Assembly: GCF_003597395.2 (NCBI RefSeq)
Contig: NC_133771.1
Location: 137,700,679 to 137,764,678, forward strand
DNA length: 64,000 bases
Origin: Chelonoidis abingdonii
Taxonomy: Eukaryota; Chordata; Testudines; Testudinidae
Direction: 5' to 3'
Shown here: positions 37,645 to 49,895 of the stretch, piece by piece
Position numbering within the stretch: position 1 is the first letter of the stretch
Layout of the letters: the number at the start of each line of letters is the position of its first letter
Translations under genes and position numbers: made by a program
Notes under the pieces: generated by a model
What the model was told of the DNA's origin: nothing
The model's input: only the letters and a program-made list of their open reading frames with translations
The model's database searches: none

Positions 37645-38473
37645 CCTAAATTTCAGCACCCGAGTCTGAAAATTTTGGGCTTAGTACAGGTATTAGTATT
37701 TGCCATCCAAATATTTACCTTACAATTATTCTAGAGTAATCTTTGCCATCTATATTGATGGAATATATCCATACAATAAGATCTCATCTAACATACAAAT
37801 GAAGAAACACCTATTTAAATCAATTTAACTTATCCCAAGACCACTGTTTCCTGCTACTAAAAAGTGATAAATGAATTGCTAAGTGCAGGGGTTTAATATT
37901 GTGAAGAAACCTCAGTAGATTCTATCTTGAAAAGGGGAACAAGGATCACAAGTGTGCATTAAGTTTTAAGATATTGTCACTAAGATAAATGGGCTATCTT
38001 CATATCAAACTTAATAGACAATGAAATGGATAACACTAATATATATTTGTTAACAGTTTGAATGCACTAGAAAAACAAATGGCAACAAAATAGAGAAACC
38101 AACTTAAATAAAAGCTTGTGAGACAAAGCTAGTTAGCTTTATTTAGCTGGATCATTCATTGGACTAAAACAGACAAATGAAAAGAGCTGTCTTGAGGCAA
38201 GCATTCTTTGCCTATCACTTGCTTTGTGAAAATCTACTTTGTGGAAAATGTCTCTCCAAATCTGGAAAAAAAAGTCTGAATTCTGATCACTAAATCAAAT
38301 ATAAACAGGCACTACTGACCAGACTCGATACTTGCTAGGGTCTCTAGAACATAAAATGCTGAAATAATTATGTAACTTGCCATTAAAAGAAAAATTATTT
38401 TAACATTTGGCAAGTCATTTGAGTTCACTAACAGAAAATCTGAAACCTGCTCATAACATGATCAATCACTTAC

Positions 38474-38693
38474 TTCTTAGATTTCCCATTCCAAGAGCCA
38501 GACTCATTCTGGGAGGCAGAGTGCTGTGATATGGTGGGGTAGTGCTGAACAAAATATCGTTTGGCAAGGCTTGATCAAGCATTGAACTCCGTGAGCTAGC
38601 ATATGAAGATCCTCTCCGATTACTACATATGCTCTCATCAGAAAGGGTGCGATAAAGCGTCCTCCTTGGAGATAGGTTCCCATAAAATGAAAA
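38474..38693 (-). CDS. SIPA1L1: SIPA1L1 coding exon (PRRTLYRTLSDES block)
   Basis: This 220-bp exon follows acceptor ATTTTAG and ends CTAAGAA|GTAAGT. It begins in phase 0 with FSFYGNLSPRRTLYRTLSDE, followed by ICSNRRGSSYASSRSS, LDQALPNDILFSTTPPYHST and ends GMGNLR plus one base of a split Asn codon. The basic RRTLYRTLSDES stretch and the following Ser/Arg-rich stretch are characteristic of SIPA1-like proteins and are likely phosphorylated (inference). It joins smoothly to EEGRRK upstream and to NEFWFSDGS downstream, which supports both the splice sites and the gene identity. Confidence 0.94.
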
Positions 38694-39474
38694 CTAAATA
38701 TTAAAATAGTTTTAGAAAGATGAATTGGTAAATAAATGAAAATACTGAACATATTTTACTAGTTAAAATAATTTCTATGATATTGTGAAAACTCTTGTAG
38801 TATTTATGTAGGCAGGCATAAAATATCAGTTTGGAATTCTTGAACTTGCAATAGAAGATCAAATATTAGTTCCAACACGTCAACTCTCCTGCAGCCTCAG
38901 TGGAGTTACTGGATTGGATTTTTATATTTTCTCTTGACATTTTGGAACACGTCACCATGAATTAATTAGATACTGCGTTGTTTTATTAATTCTGAAATGT
39001 TAAATGAAAGCTCCATAACCCTCTGACAGTAATGGCTTCCAGAAATATATATAAGATTACCATCTCTGGCAACATTTATTCAAGACCATACATAGGACTG
39101 CTTGATTTTAATTTGAAATGGCTAGGTTTTAATATCAAGCCATTCTGAAGTTATCAACTATATGTGAGGTGCAATCTAATTTATATGACAATAAAGCTGA
39201 TTTAAAGCATTATAGCTGTCTAGATAACATGAAATATGCTTAAAACAAGATAATAGAGTTCAGTGAAAGCTGTTCTACCTTTTATAAAATTACTTAAAAT
39301 ACCATCTAAATGTCTAAAGTAAAATTATATCTGATTGTCCTAACTGGATCAAACTTGGCTATTTTACTTGAGAACCCTTTAATTCTATAGCAATGCAAAA
39401 ATAGTTACTCTGCATGTCTACAGAGGTAATTTATTTGTACAAATGATCTTAAACTGGTATTCCTTGCTTATAAG

Positions 39475-40275
39475 AGTCCAACATCCTGACCTGCTTTCTT
39501 TATAAATAGTTTAGGCAGCAACTTCCTTTGCTGGATATATATCAAGTGAATGTCGCGCCAGAGTTAAAAATATCTACATTGTTGTGTTTCTGACAAATCT
39601 TCCTAACTGATGAATACTTCTCAAAGAAACAGAGGGAAACATTCAATCATGAAAAAGGATAATATACTAAGTACAAAATAGTATAATATACACTAGGGAC
39701 CCATTTCAGGAAAGTATCCCTCTTCAGGACAGCACTGAAGCATGTACTTAACCGTAACCATGTGCTTAAGTCCAACTGAAGTCAATTGAGTTTAAGCAAA
39801 TGTTTCAGTGCTGCCCTAAGCAGAACTTAAGCATATCCTGAAATTCTTTCCAGAGTCAGGGTCTAAAAACTACTATATTCTTTCAATATCTAGACTCTGA
39901 TTCTGGAAAAAATGTAAGCATATGCTTAAGTCCATCCTGCATTAGGACTGCACTGAAACATTTGCTTAAAGCCCACTGACTTCAGTGCTTTCCTGAAGAG
40001 GGATGCTTTACTGAATTTGGGCCTCAGTGTGTAATGAACTATTTTTTTACAGAGTATATTTCCCTTTGAATGATTGAATGTTTCCCTCTGTTTCTTTGAT
40101 GAGTATTCATCAGTTAGGAAGACCTGTCAAAAAAAAAAATAACGATGTAGATATTTTTAACTCTGGTGCTACATTCACTGTTTTAAAAAAGCCACTGCAT
40201 CTATACTTACTTGATGGGTATCCAGAATAGAAAGTGTGCAACCCGTTATTTATAAAGAAAGCAGTGTAGACAGCC
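39475..40275. repeat. Long inverted repeat (foldback), ~390-bp arms
   Basis: Left arm about 39475-39867 and right arm about 39889-40275 are imperfect reverse complements with only about 20 bases between them. Paired landmarks are CTTCCTAACTGATGAATACT (left) with its inverse near 40103-40125, AGAAACAGAGGGAAACATTC with its inverse near 40078-40100, and CCAGAGTCAGGGTCTA with TAGACTCTGATTCTGG at the tip. No target duplication recognised. Class unknown. Confidence 0.85.
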
Positions 40276-40781
40276 TCTTAGAATCAGAACTGCAGTCCAA
40301 TTAGTTATTATATTAATAATGCGTCATTGTAGGAAAATATAACAAAAATTATCAGCTATTATTCCTAAACTTTCAGAGATTTTATATCTATATCTATATC
40401 TATCTGTATATATTTAACTTAATACATATGTTAAAAATAAACAATCTGACACCTTTTAAATTAAATTTAGCACATGAGGGTCCCACATATTACCTGTTTA
40501 TACATGATGAACATGTTCTTCAGTATGTATTATAGACATAGCGGATTCAAGTACCATTGAGTTAATATCTATTTAAGAGCATTACTTCAAGTAATTAAAT
40601 TGCTTGTGGTACCATTTCCTATTATGCAAAAAATGCATTGTCACTGGTATTTGCAGTTCAGAAAGCATACTGTAAGTTCAATATCAGTACTTTAATGAAC
40701 TTTTTAACATGAACAACATTGTCTTTGTATGACAATCAGATCACAGCTTTCTGTGGGCAGACTATGAGACCTTTCCAACTA

Positions 40782-41478
40782 ACATATACTTGCTCATAAG
40801 CCACATTTTTTTAGTAAAAAAGCGAAGCACCAGAGAAGGGTGTCACCTTAGGAATGGGTATAGCGAGGGAGAGGTGGGACACAGCCCCTCCCCCCAACAG
40901 AGGGAGCAAGGAGAAGCAGCACAGCCAGAAGGGAAGAGGCGGAGCCAGAGTCTCTCCGCTTCTGGCCACGCTGCTTTCCCCCAGCCTTCGAAGCAGCTGC
41001 AGCTCCGGAACTGGCAGGCTGCGGCCGCACCGCCCGGCCCGGCCCGCCGGAGCAGGCTGCGACCAGGCCAGAGACATCCTGCCCTGGTCCTCCCCATAGA
41101 AGGCGGGAAGCAATGGGGAGTGTGTGGAGGTCCTGGGCTAGAGGTGGGCTCATGTGGGGGGTGGTCACAGGGGTTACTCCCCTGACCCCCTCAGCTTATC
41201 CTCCCCCCAAAAATTTCCCCACCAGTTGCTGTCCTGGCCTGTCAGGGTAAGCCGCTGGCACGCCAGGACACTTTGTTTACTTAGGTTTACCTCTGTGCCT
41301 GCAGACCTTCTCGACCCACTAGCAGCTTATCCTGTTGGCCTGGGAGCCAAGGTTTGTTGACCCCTGAATTATAGGGTCGGCTTATGAATGAGTCATAAAA
41401 AAATTCCATTTTTACTTATCCATGTTGGGGGGTGGGGTCGGCTTATAAACGAACTGGCTTATGATCAAGTATATACGG
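40782..41478. mobile_element. Mariner-type non-autonomous element, GC-rich core
   Basis: Inverted ends ACATATACTTGCTCATAAGC and GCTTATGATCAAGTATATAC(GG), each flanked by TA (40780-40781 and 41479-41480). GGTCGGCTTAT words recur inside near the right end. The GC-rich interior produces several overlapping open frames on both strands that I do not regard as genes. Confidence 0.75.
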
Positions 41479-41914
41479 TACTTATAATTAATATCTAAGT
41501 CACTGACTCATACAAACTTCACATCAGAGTTACTGTTGCTTGGAATCATGAAAGCCATGCCACTTTATTCAATTGCCTAACTTTAGGCACCTAGCTTTTA
41601 AAATACTGATCTCAGTCTTTGGACTTGTACTCAAAATTAACTAGGTGTTTGTACGAAAAAGCTCAGCTTTTAAATTTGAGAGAAGCATGTTTAAGAAACA
41701 CTGAATGTAATCCACAATTGCCAAACACTAGGTATCATTTTATAGAGCAGGGTATGCATATTATGTGAATTACTGTCAGAATTCATAGTTTCTACCTACT
41801 ATGTTTGGTTTATATAGAATGTTCTTGTCTAGTCTAAATCGATTTCAGAACTAAAAGTAGATGACTTCAGGTAATTGCCTCTTATACATGTAGAGCCAAA
41901 AAAGAATAGCTCAC

Positions 41915-42068
41915 CTTTCTTCTACCCTCCTCCATAGTGAAACTATCTGGCAGCATCAGCTTCAGAAAATCTTCTTTGGACAAGACTTGCTGGCTTTCAG
42001 TAACTGCACTCCTCACAGAAGTCTGAAGCTGACTTGATGCAGACATATCATCCTCACCATACAGTCTG
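41915..42068 (-). CDS. SIPA1L1: SIPA1L1 coding exon with tandem NAGNAG acceptor
   Basis: This 154-bp exon ends AGAAAG|GTGAGC in phase 0. It encodes LYGEDDMSASSQLQTS, then LSKEDFLKLMLPDS and ends MEEGRRK. The KEDFLKLMLPD block is a hallmark I recall from SIPA1L1. The acceptor is a tandem CAGCAG: splicing at the first AG starts the exon at 42068 and gives Asp-Arg at the junction, while the second AG starts it at 42065 and gives a single Glu. Both keep the frame, so two isoforms differing by one residue are possible. The exon's first half is less conserved in type than its second half. Confidence 0.9.
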
Positions 42069-43774
42069 CTGAAACAATTGGTATATTACTATGGTAAGAA
42101 GTACTGGTCATGGATTTACAATACTGCATTTATTTTCATTTATGAAAACTAAAAGCTGCTGTATGAATCTCTCTCTCTCTGCATAGTGCATTGTTACCAT
42201 CTCCCCCAATCATTTTAAATTTATGAATTAGTTTCAGTTTCACGATAGAATTTTTAAATTATTCAAAAAGTACTGAATTCCCAAGAAATGGGAAGAAACA
42301 AGCAGCATGTTTCTCAAAGCCTGCACTTTTCTTTTGTACACACTACACTTCTCTATTGTTTTGTTTATACTTAAAATATTTTGATCTGTGATAAATTATT
42401 AAACTTGTGCTTCCTGAGCAAATAAGAAAATCAATATCTTGTAGTGTGAAACTGTATGCAGCATCACAATCTGACAAAATCATCATGGTTCATCACTGGT
42501 AGCACCAAACATTCACTTGTAATCAATTTTGCCATGTGCCAAGCGCCTTTTATTATCAGCCATTTCACAAAGCTGTTTGGATAAATAAAACAGGCGCCTT
42601 CTTTAATTATCAGCATACAGAAATATATTTACATTCAACAAAAGACTGTCAAACTGAATTACTGTCTTTCAGCTCCCTTCCAGCAAGAAAGGAGAGAGAT
42701 GATCTTAAAAGGTTTACTCTGGAAATGGAATCTGAGGAGCTGGAGATTCCCAAACACACAGTGCATACATTTGAGACCAATTACTTACTGCCAAGTGCAG
42801 CATAATCAGCAATTGTATTCTCAGCAGAGAGGAAATAGGCTTTGCAATGTTAAATTGTAATTCTCAGTGAATTATGTCTTACAGTGGCACAACCTTCAGC
42901 AAATGACCTGATTTTCATCACCACTGCTAATTTGAGATGCTATTTTATTTCAAACTAATTATCTTTGAAATAGAATCCCTTCCCTCCCCACTCCCACCCC
43001 TCATGATGCATGGAAAGCTTTCCTAGAGAGAGAAAAAGTTAAGCATTGCTCTAAAGCATAGAAAATTTATGAGAACATTTTTTCCTATGTGCAGGGTGGC
43101 CATCTTTGATTCACACTCTTCAGCTGGAGCTAGTCCTCACAGACATTTTTCAAAGTTCCTGCGTTTTTAGTCCAAAGGGAATGCTTAATTATGCAGTTTT
43201 CAATAAAAGTTTTCATTTCAAAACTGTAAAAAAGGTTGCAGGATCTCATTATGCAGAGGCCCATGGGACAACAGAGACTGCCACACTTTTAAAGAGGCAG
43301 CATTCTTATGACTGAACAATCTAATGAAAGCATGCTTATTCATAATATTAAGGCAAAACAAATGTGCAGTAAAGGCCACAACTGGGAGTAGTTGGTGCTC
43401 ATCACTTTTGAAAATGAGGCAAATGTTGAAATATGGTTTTAAAGAGCCTAAAGTTAAGCTCCTACTTTTGAATATGTAAAATTTTGGCCGACATTTTTAC
43501 GATAGATTTTGCTATAAATATTATGTAATATATATGAAACATTTACAGCATTCTAGATGTAATATTCATTTCCCTCTCCCACAGAATAAAGGATAGTCCA
43601 CACATCACATTTAAAAATAAACTCCACGTGTTTTGCTGCCAGTCTGCCAAGATACACAGCGCTTTCTACTATGTAGAAAAGGAGCCAGAATCCGTTATTT
43701 ATACTCAATAGGGAAGTAAGGGGATCATCATGGTACATGATTTTGAAGATAAAAAGAATATATAACTTGCCTTT

Positions 43775-43793
43775 ATTATTATTATTATTATTA
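43775..43793. repeat. (ATT)n microsatellite
   Basis: Six ATT units. Confidence 0.9.
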
Positions 43794-44817
43794 CATGGCA
43801 GATCCAAACAGTACTTGTTGCTCCTATTATGCTGGTACAATAGGAAGGATGCAAAGCACCACCTGTAACCAAATCTGAGTAACTGCACCACATTCTGAAC
43901 CAAGGCTTTCACTTCTGCACAGGAGGAGGAAGATCCTCCTGAGCTTTCCTAGTGCCAGGCAAGATACATTGCTGTTTATTAGAGGTGGTTGGAACATTTT
44001 CAGCAAAATGAAATTTTACTGAAATATGCTATTTCGTTGATGCCAGAACATTTCATAGAGATGTATAGATTTTAATCAAGTTTTTGAGAGAGATGTGCAC
44101 TCAGACGGTTATGGCCCTGATCTGAATTGTGGGAGACCTTGGTTCAAGTCCCTTCTCTGCCCGATTCAGAGCCCACCATCCTAGATTACTCTGAATTGGG
44201 CAGAGCGGGGGCTTGAAACTTTGCTTCCCGTATCCCAGGCCAGGGCCCTGACCAGATACACATACATACACCTGTACCAAGGCCCACCCTGTCTTAAGTG
44301 TTGGTTTGAAAACAGACATTTTGATAATTCCATTTCCATGCAAGTGCTGTAAAGGGTTCGTTATCATTCCAATCCACAATGAATACAAATACTGAAACCT
44401 CCAAAAGTGCCACAAAATGAAATATCATCTGGCTCTAATGTTAATTTCACCAGCCCCTTCATCTTGGAAACAGTTCCAGTAAGGGGACAGTATGTGGCCA
44501 GGATTGGAAAGCAGCTGAGACGCCTCAGTCTTTTTGAAGTTTCCTAGCTCTAGAAACAATTGCTTCAGGGTCCAGTGGTCAAGTCAGAAAGGCCTCTGCT
44601 TCCACGAAGTTCCACATGCCTGCAGCTCCCCCATCTCTGCCCTTGAAGAGTGTTTTTTGGAGATCTGGGGGGCTATTTCTGAGGCAGGGCGTGGATCTTC
44701 AGTACTTCTCTGCCTTTTTTCCCCTCCTTGCATTTAAGCAGAACTGAGTAGTTTTCTAATCGCAAGAATCAGGTCAGAGAGAAAATGCCCAAATTGTGAG
44801 AAACCTCCACTCCCAAG

Positions 44818-45096
44818 ACCGAGGGGAGGTCTTCTGGCGGGTAGCGATCGATCTATCGGGCGTCGATTAGACTCAATAAAATCGATCCCCAATCGCGCTC
44901 CCCATTGACTCTGGAACTCCAGCTCACGAGAAGCGGAAGCAGAGTTGACAGGGGAGCGGCAGCAGTTGACTTGTCGCCATCCTCACGGCCAGGTAAAATC
45001 GACCTAAGATACGCCGACTTCAGCTATGATATTCGCGTAGCTGAAGTTGCATATCTTAGGTTGACTCCCCACCACTAGTGTAGACCTGGGCTATGT
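44818..45096. mobile_element. Palindromic MITE ('tcgacctaagatac' family)
   Basis: Contains ATCGACCTAAGATACGCCGA and its inverse (GAAGTTGCATATCTTAGGTT) at 44998-45063, forming a hairpin, plus ATCGATCTATCGGGCGTCGA at the left. It ends AGTGTAGACCTGGGCT. I recall the family from turtles; the superfamily (Harbinger or hAT) is not resolved and the left end looks truncated. Confidence 0.65.
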
Positions 45097-46283
45097 GAGG
45101 CCTTTTCATCAAGTGCCCCAGGATCATCCAGGGCAGGATTAAAGCAGTTGAGGCACTCCACTACACAGTGGACTCTGTGGCTTCATTCCTATGCCATGAC
45201 CCTGCCCTCCTCCCCAACTTGGAGTGACACTGGGACATCAGGGATGGGTAGTGGCTTGAAGTCTCTATCTACCCCCCAAGAATAGTAGCAGTAGTTCCAG
45301 CAGGGTCCCAGTACTTAGCTCAGCAGCCTGAGAGTATTTAAATTGGATGAATGAATGGGTAGGGCACACTGCATTTTCTGCCTACAGTCCTCTGATGGGA
45401 TAGTGCTGGCAGGGCTCCCTACTATTTTCAGGTACAGTTTAGTACCCCCTTGATATAATGGGGCTGTTTGCACTCTCTCAGCTATTCTGTCATGGTCTCT
45501 GCAGACTATGGCAGACACTGTTGTATTAGTTATAGTCAGTTAATGTTTTCTAGCTTTCTTTTGCAGCTATAAAGGCTAGAAATATTTTTAAAAGTGAAAA
45601 TTGTAATTCTGATGTAATTACATAATTCCAGGAATTGGGGAATATTCTAACACAGAAGTAGGGGTGTCCCTCCACAAAAGGACTCAAAAGCAACAGTAAT
45701 TTCAATTGACAAGGCTCAAAGGTTTTTTTTAATCTCCACAATACTCTTCTTTTTTTCATCTCAAACCAAAACCAGCATAGCAAAATCTTGAATTAAGGTT
45801 TATAGAGCTGGGGCCCTTGGGTCCAAAACCAGAGATTATATCCAGGAGCAACCTTATTTAGAACCCCTTCAATGAAAATTAAGCTTTTTTGGAGAATCAT
45901 TTGAGAAGATACTGAGATTCTCCAGACCTGAATGGAGTTATGCCTAACTAATCCTCTTCAAGATGGAATTTCATGTCTTTACAACACAACTGTAATTTTT
46001 TGCCATATTAACAATGCCAGTCCTTTCTCTCATTGTGCTTCACTGGGTAAAAGGGAGGTGGTTCAACAGGAAAGAAACAAAGAGAAAAAGGAAGGAGGAG
46101 GCAAGAGGACCCTCAAACCAATGATTTTCTTTCACCTGTGTCGAGATCTCTGGTATATAAAGGAAGAAAAAAACCCAAATATTTCAAATAAAATTGAAGA
46201 CAAGGAGAGGCATTTTATACATTTCAAATAAAGAGAAAGTTAAAAACTTTTCCCACACAATATAAATAACACACACACCACAC

Positions 46284-46385
46284 TATATATATATATATAA
46301 TATATATATATTATATATATATATACTTATAATATATAAATAAATAAATAAATAAATAAATAAATATTTATATAAATAAATAAAC
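46284..46385. repeat. AT-rich simple repeats, (TA)n and (TAAA)n
   Basis: TA-dinucleotide runs followed by AAATAAATAAAT-type tetranucleotides, immediately downstream of a SIPA1L1 exon on the gene strand. Confidence 0.95.
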
Positions 46386-46416
46386 TTTCTAAAATAAGAA
46401 TAAACAAAAATCTTAC

Positions 46417-46641
46417 TCTTGGCATTGAGAAACTTCAGATTCTTCAGGTGTAGGGCTGCCTTCTGACTTTTTCCAACCAATGATGTATTTGCTCACTGCT
46501 CCTTGTCTGTGGTGTAATTTCGATACAGACCCAGAAATCTGTTGACCACTATTCTGTGACACTATGTAGACTTTGGAGGTATCTAGAGAGCCACTGTTTT
46601 TAGGACAATGTGCTGAAGGGCTTCCTGAATGGTGAGACCCA
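46417..46641 (-). CDS. SIPA1L1: SIPA1L1 coding exon (Ser-rich tail)
   Basis: This 225-bp exon lies between acceptor CCTTTTCAG and donor AAGA|GTAAGA. One leading base completes the split Ser from the preceding exon. There follow 74 codons including SGSHHSGSPSAHC, SLDTSKVYIVSQNSGQQ and KYIIGWKKSEGSP, and the exon ends with two bases (GA) of a split codon. The SGSHHSGSPSAHC stretch joins the SEISSHS end of the upstream exon without a gap, as expected for SIPA1L1. No enzymatic domain is present; this is part of the long C-terminal scaffold region. The donor side lies next to AT-rich simple repeats at 46284-46385. Confidence 0.92.
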
Positions 46642-47194
46642 CTGAAAAGGAACACAGAACAAAATCTGCAGTGCAATAAAACATCAAGGACTTGAGACTA
46701 TGGCCAGCTATGCAATCATAATTCTTTTACATTTTCTTTAATATATTTTATATATAGCTAAATCACAGCTATCAACTCTCCAAGCACACACACGTGTACA
46801 CACTCAGAAGGACTTCACAAAGATGAGCATTTTCTATCACTGAACCTATTGCAATGCCAAGGCAAACCAGTCTGATTTAAAGACAATGAGCCAAATTCAA
46901 CCCTGGTGTAACTCCATCAATGCCAAGAATTACATCAGGAATGAATGTGGCTCCAGATGATTGCCTGAACTCTGAGAACTTCTAGGGATTTCCACTTAAT
47001 ATTATTCTTGACAAGACATCAGCTAAAGGTAGGCTCTTGATTTAAGTTCTCTTTTAAAAGAAGATCATATGAATAGAAATAACTTTCACCTCATTGAATG
47101 TGGCAATGAACACAGTTTTCTGGATTATTTTAATATTCTCGTGCATTATTAATAGTGCTAGTAATTATTAATGGCATGTTTCATCAGACTCTCT

Positions 47195-47395
47195 CAAAGT
47201 ACTTTACAGTCAAATTAAAGCAAACAACATCTCGTCAAGGAAGGCTTTATTTTACAGATGAAGGAACTAAGGCACCAGTAAATAAAATGACTTACTTAAG
47301 GCAATTCGTTGTGTCAGTTGCAGAGCTGGGAACAGAAGTCACAACTCTGACTCTGAGTCCTGTGCCCTACCTACCATACAAGGCTCATTGTTAAT
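47195..47395 (-). repeat. MIR-type SINE
   Basis: Reverse orientation: TTTTACAGATGAAGGAACTA then AGGCACCAG, AAAATGACTTACTTAAGGCA and GTTGCAGAGCTGGGAACAGA. Clear MIR core. Confidence 0.75.
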
Positions 47396-47571
47396 CCAGT
47401 CATAACAGTACTGTGCTCATTCATGAGACCCAGAAAGTGACAGTGACTACACTCGTTTCATTGTTCATGCTGAGTGAAATGTAAATGGTAAAACAGCATA
47501 GCTATGTTTTGATTGACCTGAGTTTTCTAAAGGACCTACTAGGGGCAGAGAGGGAAGACAATAAAACATCC

Positions 47572-47590
47572 AAAAAAAAAAAAAAAAAGA
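47572..47590. repeat. Poly(A) tract
   Basis: About 18 A, followed by TA-rich simple sequence to 47675. Confidence 0.85.
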
Positions 47591-48399
47591 GACAATGGAT
47601 TATTGATTTTGTTTTTGTAAATAAACAAACACACACGATATATAAAAATAAATATATATATATACACACAGACGCAGCATGAACATTCAATTATTAAAAA
47701 TGATCAACACCTGGGATATAAAGTGTGAAGCCTGAGTATTGGAGACCATTACCCGCTCTATTGTGCTTTACATTTTCACCCTCAGTGTGACAATATACAA
47801 CAACTTGTTTTTTCCCTAATTTATCTCTGATTCTCATAGTTGCCCCCATTTCCATCTGTAGCCAGATGATCCATGGGAGGATTATGCTTATCAGAAAATG
47901 TGCGGTGGGTAACTTTTAAGTGATCACTAGCAAACAGAGGAATCTGACAACAGGCTGACTCTAGTCCAGGAAGACTTTGGTGAGGAGGTGGGAATTGGGG
48001 CTCTAGCTGTCAGAGCGGTTCGTGAAATGAGCTCGTCGCCTCAGTTCGGATTCTGGATTCTCCTGTACGGAGCAGGAACAGCCTGTCGCAGACTTTACCT
48101 CAAATACCCACACAGAAAGTGGGAGGGAGGATAGGAAAATCTTCTGCAAGATATGGAGAAGGAGCAATTAGAGAGGTAAAGAGGCAGATCCAGGAACAGC
48201 GCAGTCATGAAAGCTAGGATGGACAAGATTTTCAAAGAGCACGTTATTGTGCAAAAGGGCTGACAGGTCAAGTGGATGCAGGATGCGAGTTTGGTTTGGA
48301 TTTGGGCTAACAAGAAGGTCTTTGGAGAAATTTGGTGACAGGTTGTTCATTGAGTGCAAAGGGCAGAAGCCAGATCTGGCGGTCCAGATAGGAATCGAC

Positions 48400-48492
48400 A
48401 CCTCCAGAGAATGAAGTGGTATTCACTCACAAAAGCTTTGCTCCATCATCTGTTATCTTTAAGGTGCACGCGACCTTCGTTGCTTATAAACA
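48400..48492 (+). repeat. Degenerate Penelope-like terminal repeat
   Basis: AATGAAGTGGTATTCACTCA then CAAAAGCTTTGCTCC and TGTTATCTTTAAGGTGCACG, a worn copy of the type at 34303-34430. The hammerhead-like boxes are lost. Confidence 0.5.
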
Positions 48493-49238
48493 GCACGTTT
48501 CAATATCTTAGAATTAAATGGAGATGGGAAAAGAAGTGGTACGCGGAGAGGAAATGAGTCAAGGGGTTTGTATTTATTAAGATGGGAGAAACTTTAAAGC
48601 ATGTTGTCTTGCGACGAAAACAATCAGAGGAGATGGGAGATTAAGGAGAAGAGTTAAGGAGGGAATTAAGACTGGCCCCTGCAGGGAGATCAGGAGATGA
48701 GTCGGACACTGGAGCAAGGGGCAGTGGAAGAGAGCAGATGCAGAATCTTCTTCTCTTGGCTAAGGGAAGAGGAGAAAAGAAAGTATGGTGGGGAGATAGA
48801 AGGGGAAAAAAGGGGAAGGAAGGTGAGCCAAGGGGAAGGGGAAATGCCTGTTATATTTTGTATTTTCTCTTGAAGAAAATCACGAGACCAGTGGTGCGAG
48901 AGAAGTGGCGGGAGGATGGTAAAGGTTGAAGGAGTAATTAAAAGGTGTTGAAAGCAATTGGTATTGAAGGCATGAGATCAATTAAGTGGAAAGTAGATTT
49001 TTTCAGGAAGAACAGCAGAATTGAAAAAGATGAAATGAATCTGGGTGGAGGAAGTTGCCTGGTCACTGTGGATTTCTGCTGAAATGCTTATCATTGGAGG
49101 AGGCAGGAGTGGAAGGAACAGATTGCTGGGGTAAGCACATGGACTGGAAGTGTGCTGGATGGAATATGCGAAAGAAGAGAAGAAGTATCAGCGGAACTTT
49201 TGGCCTTATATTGTTATAGGCATCAAAATTAGAAGTAT

Positions 49239-49895
49239 TGTGACAACCCGGCCAGTGGGGTGCAGGAGTCTTGATAGAGGGCAAATATACTAGGTCACTG
49301 CGGTGAGTAGTTTTCTGTTCCTGAGTGACATTAGCAGGGGTTGCACTAGAGTAGTCACGAACTCTGCTAGAACCAATTAAGGCAGGACAGGCTGATTGAA
49401 CACTGCCGCCAATCAAGGCAGGCTAATCAGGCACTGGGTTTCAAAAGAGCTCTCTCAGTCAGACGGGGATGGAGCAGAGGAGCGAAGATGCAGTGAGAGG
49501 CTGGGAGCAAGAGCACAACCAGGAGCTGGAGTTGAGAGGGTGTGCTAGCTTGCACGAGCCTAAGGAGGTTACCAAGCTATAATCAGATCACCGGAGGAAC
49601 AGTCCGTGGAGAGATTAAAGAAGGATGTTTTGGAGAGAGGCCTTGGGAAGTAGCCGGGAGGTATGCTGCACTAGCAGCTTACGAGGCACTATAGACAGCT
49701 GCAAATCCTCCATTAGGCTGGGCTGAACCTCGGCAGGGCTTGAGCGGTCTTAGGTGCCTTCCTGGTTCCTCGGCCATACAAAAGCAGGGTGTCGCACTCC
49801 TCGACCTCACAACACACACCTGATTGGCACTTTTGATCGGGAGCCTGTGGGAGTTCCGCGTATCACTAGAGGGCTTGTGGCCCAATCTCGACCAT
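49239..49895 (+). repeat. 5' LTR (right edge uncertain)
   Basis: Aligns with 54753-55408 over most of its length: AGTGGGGTGCAGGAGT, TTGCACTAGAGTAGTCA, AGAGGGTGTGCT and GAGGCACTATAGACAG are shared, with many small indels. The right edge and the primer-binding site cannot be placed; I set the end from the length of the 3' LTR. Confidence 0.7.

Larger units (their letters stand above)
25706..38473 (-). other. SIPA1L1: SIPA1L1 intron (longest)
   Basis: Intron of about 12.8 kb packed with mobile elements: an R4-like LINE palindrome, a mariner-like MITE, CR1 fragments, several hAT elements, Penelope-like repeats and a Harbinger-like MITE. No additional exon was recognised. Confidence 0.8.
38694..41914 (-). 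other. SIPA1L1: SIPA1L1 intron
   Basis: Intron of 3.2 kb containing the long foldback (39475-40275) and a mariner-type GC-rich MITE (40782-41478). No extra exon seen. Confidence 0.85.
42069..46416 (-). other. SIPA1L1: SIPA1L1 intron
   Basis: Intron of 4.3 kb. It holds an ATT repeat (43775-43793), an unclassified tRNA-flavoured repeat near 44100-44300 (GTGGGAGACCTTGGTTCAAG), a palindromic MITE (44818-45096) and AT-rich simple repeats at its start. Confidence 0.8.

Noticed and set aside
40790..41185. Several overlapping open frames of about 80-130 codons on both strands
   Set aside because: Produced by the GC-rich interior of the mariner-type element; no domain seen.
46284..46385. CRISPR-like periodic repeat
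   Set aside because: Simple TA/TAAA repeats in a vertebrate intron; no spacer-repeat structure.
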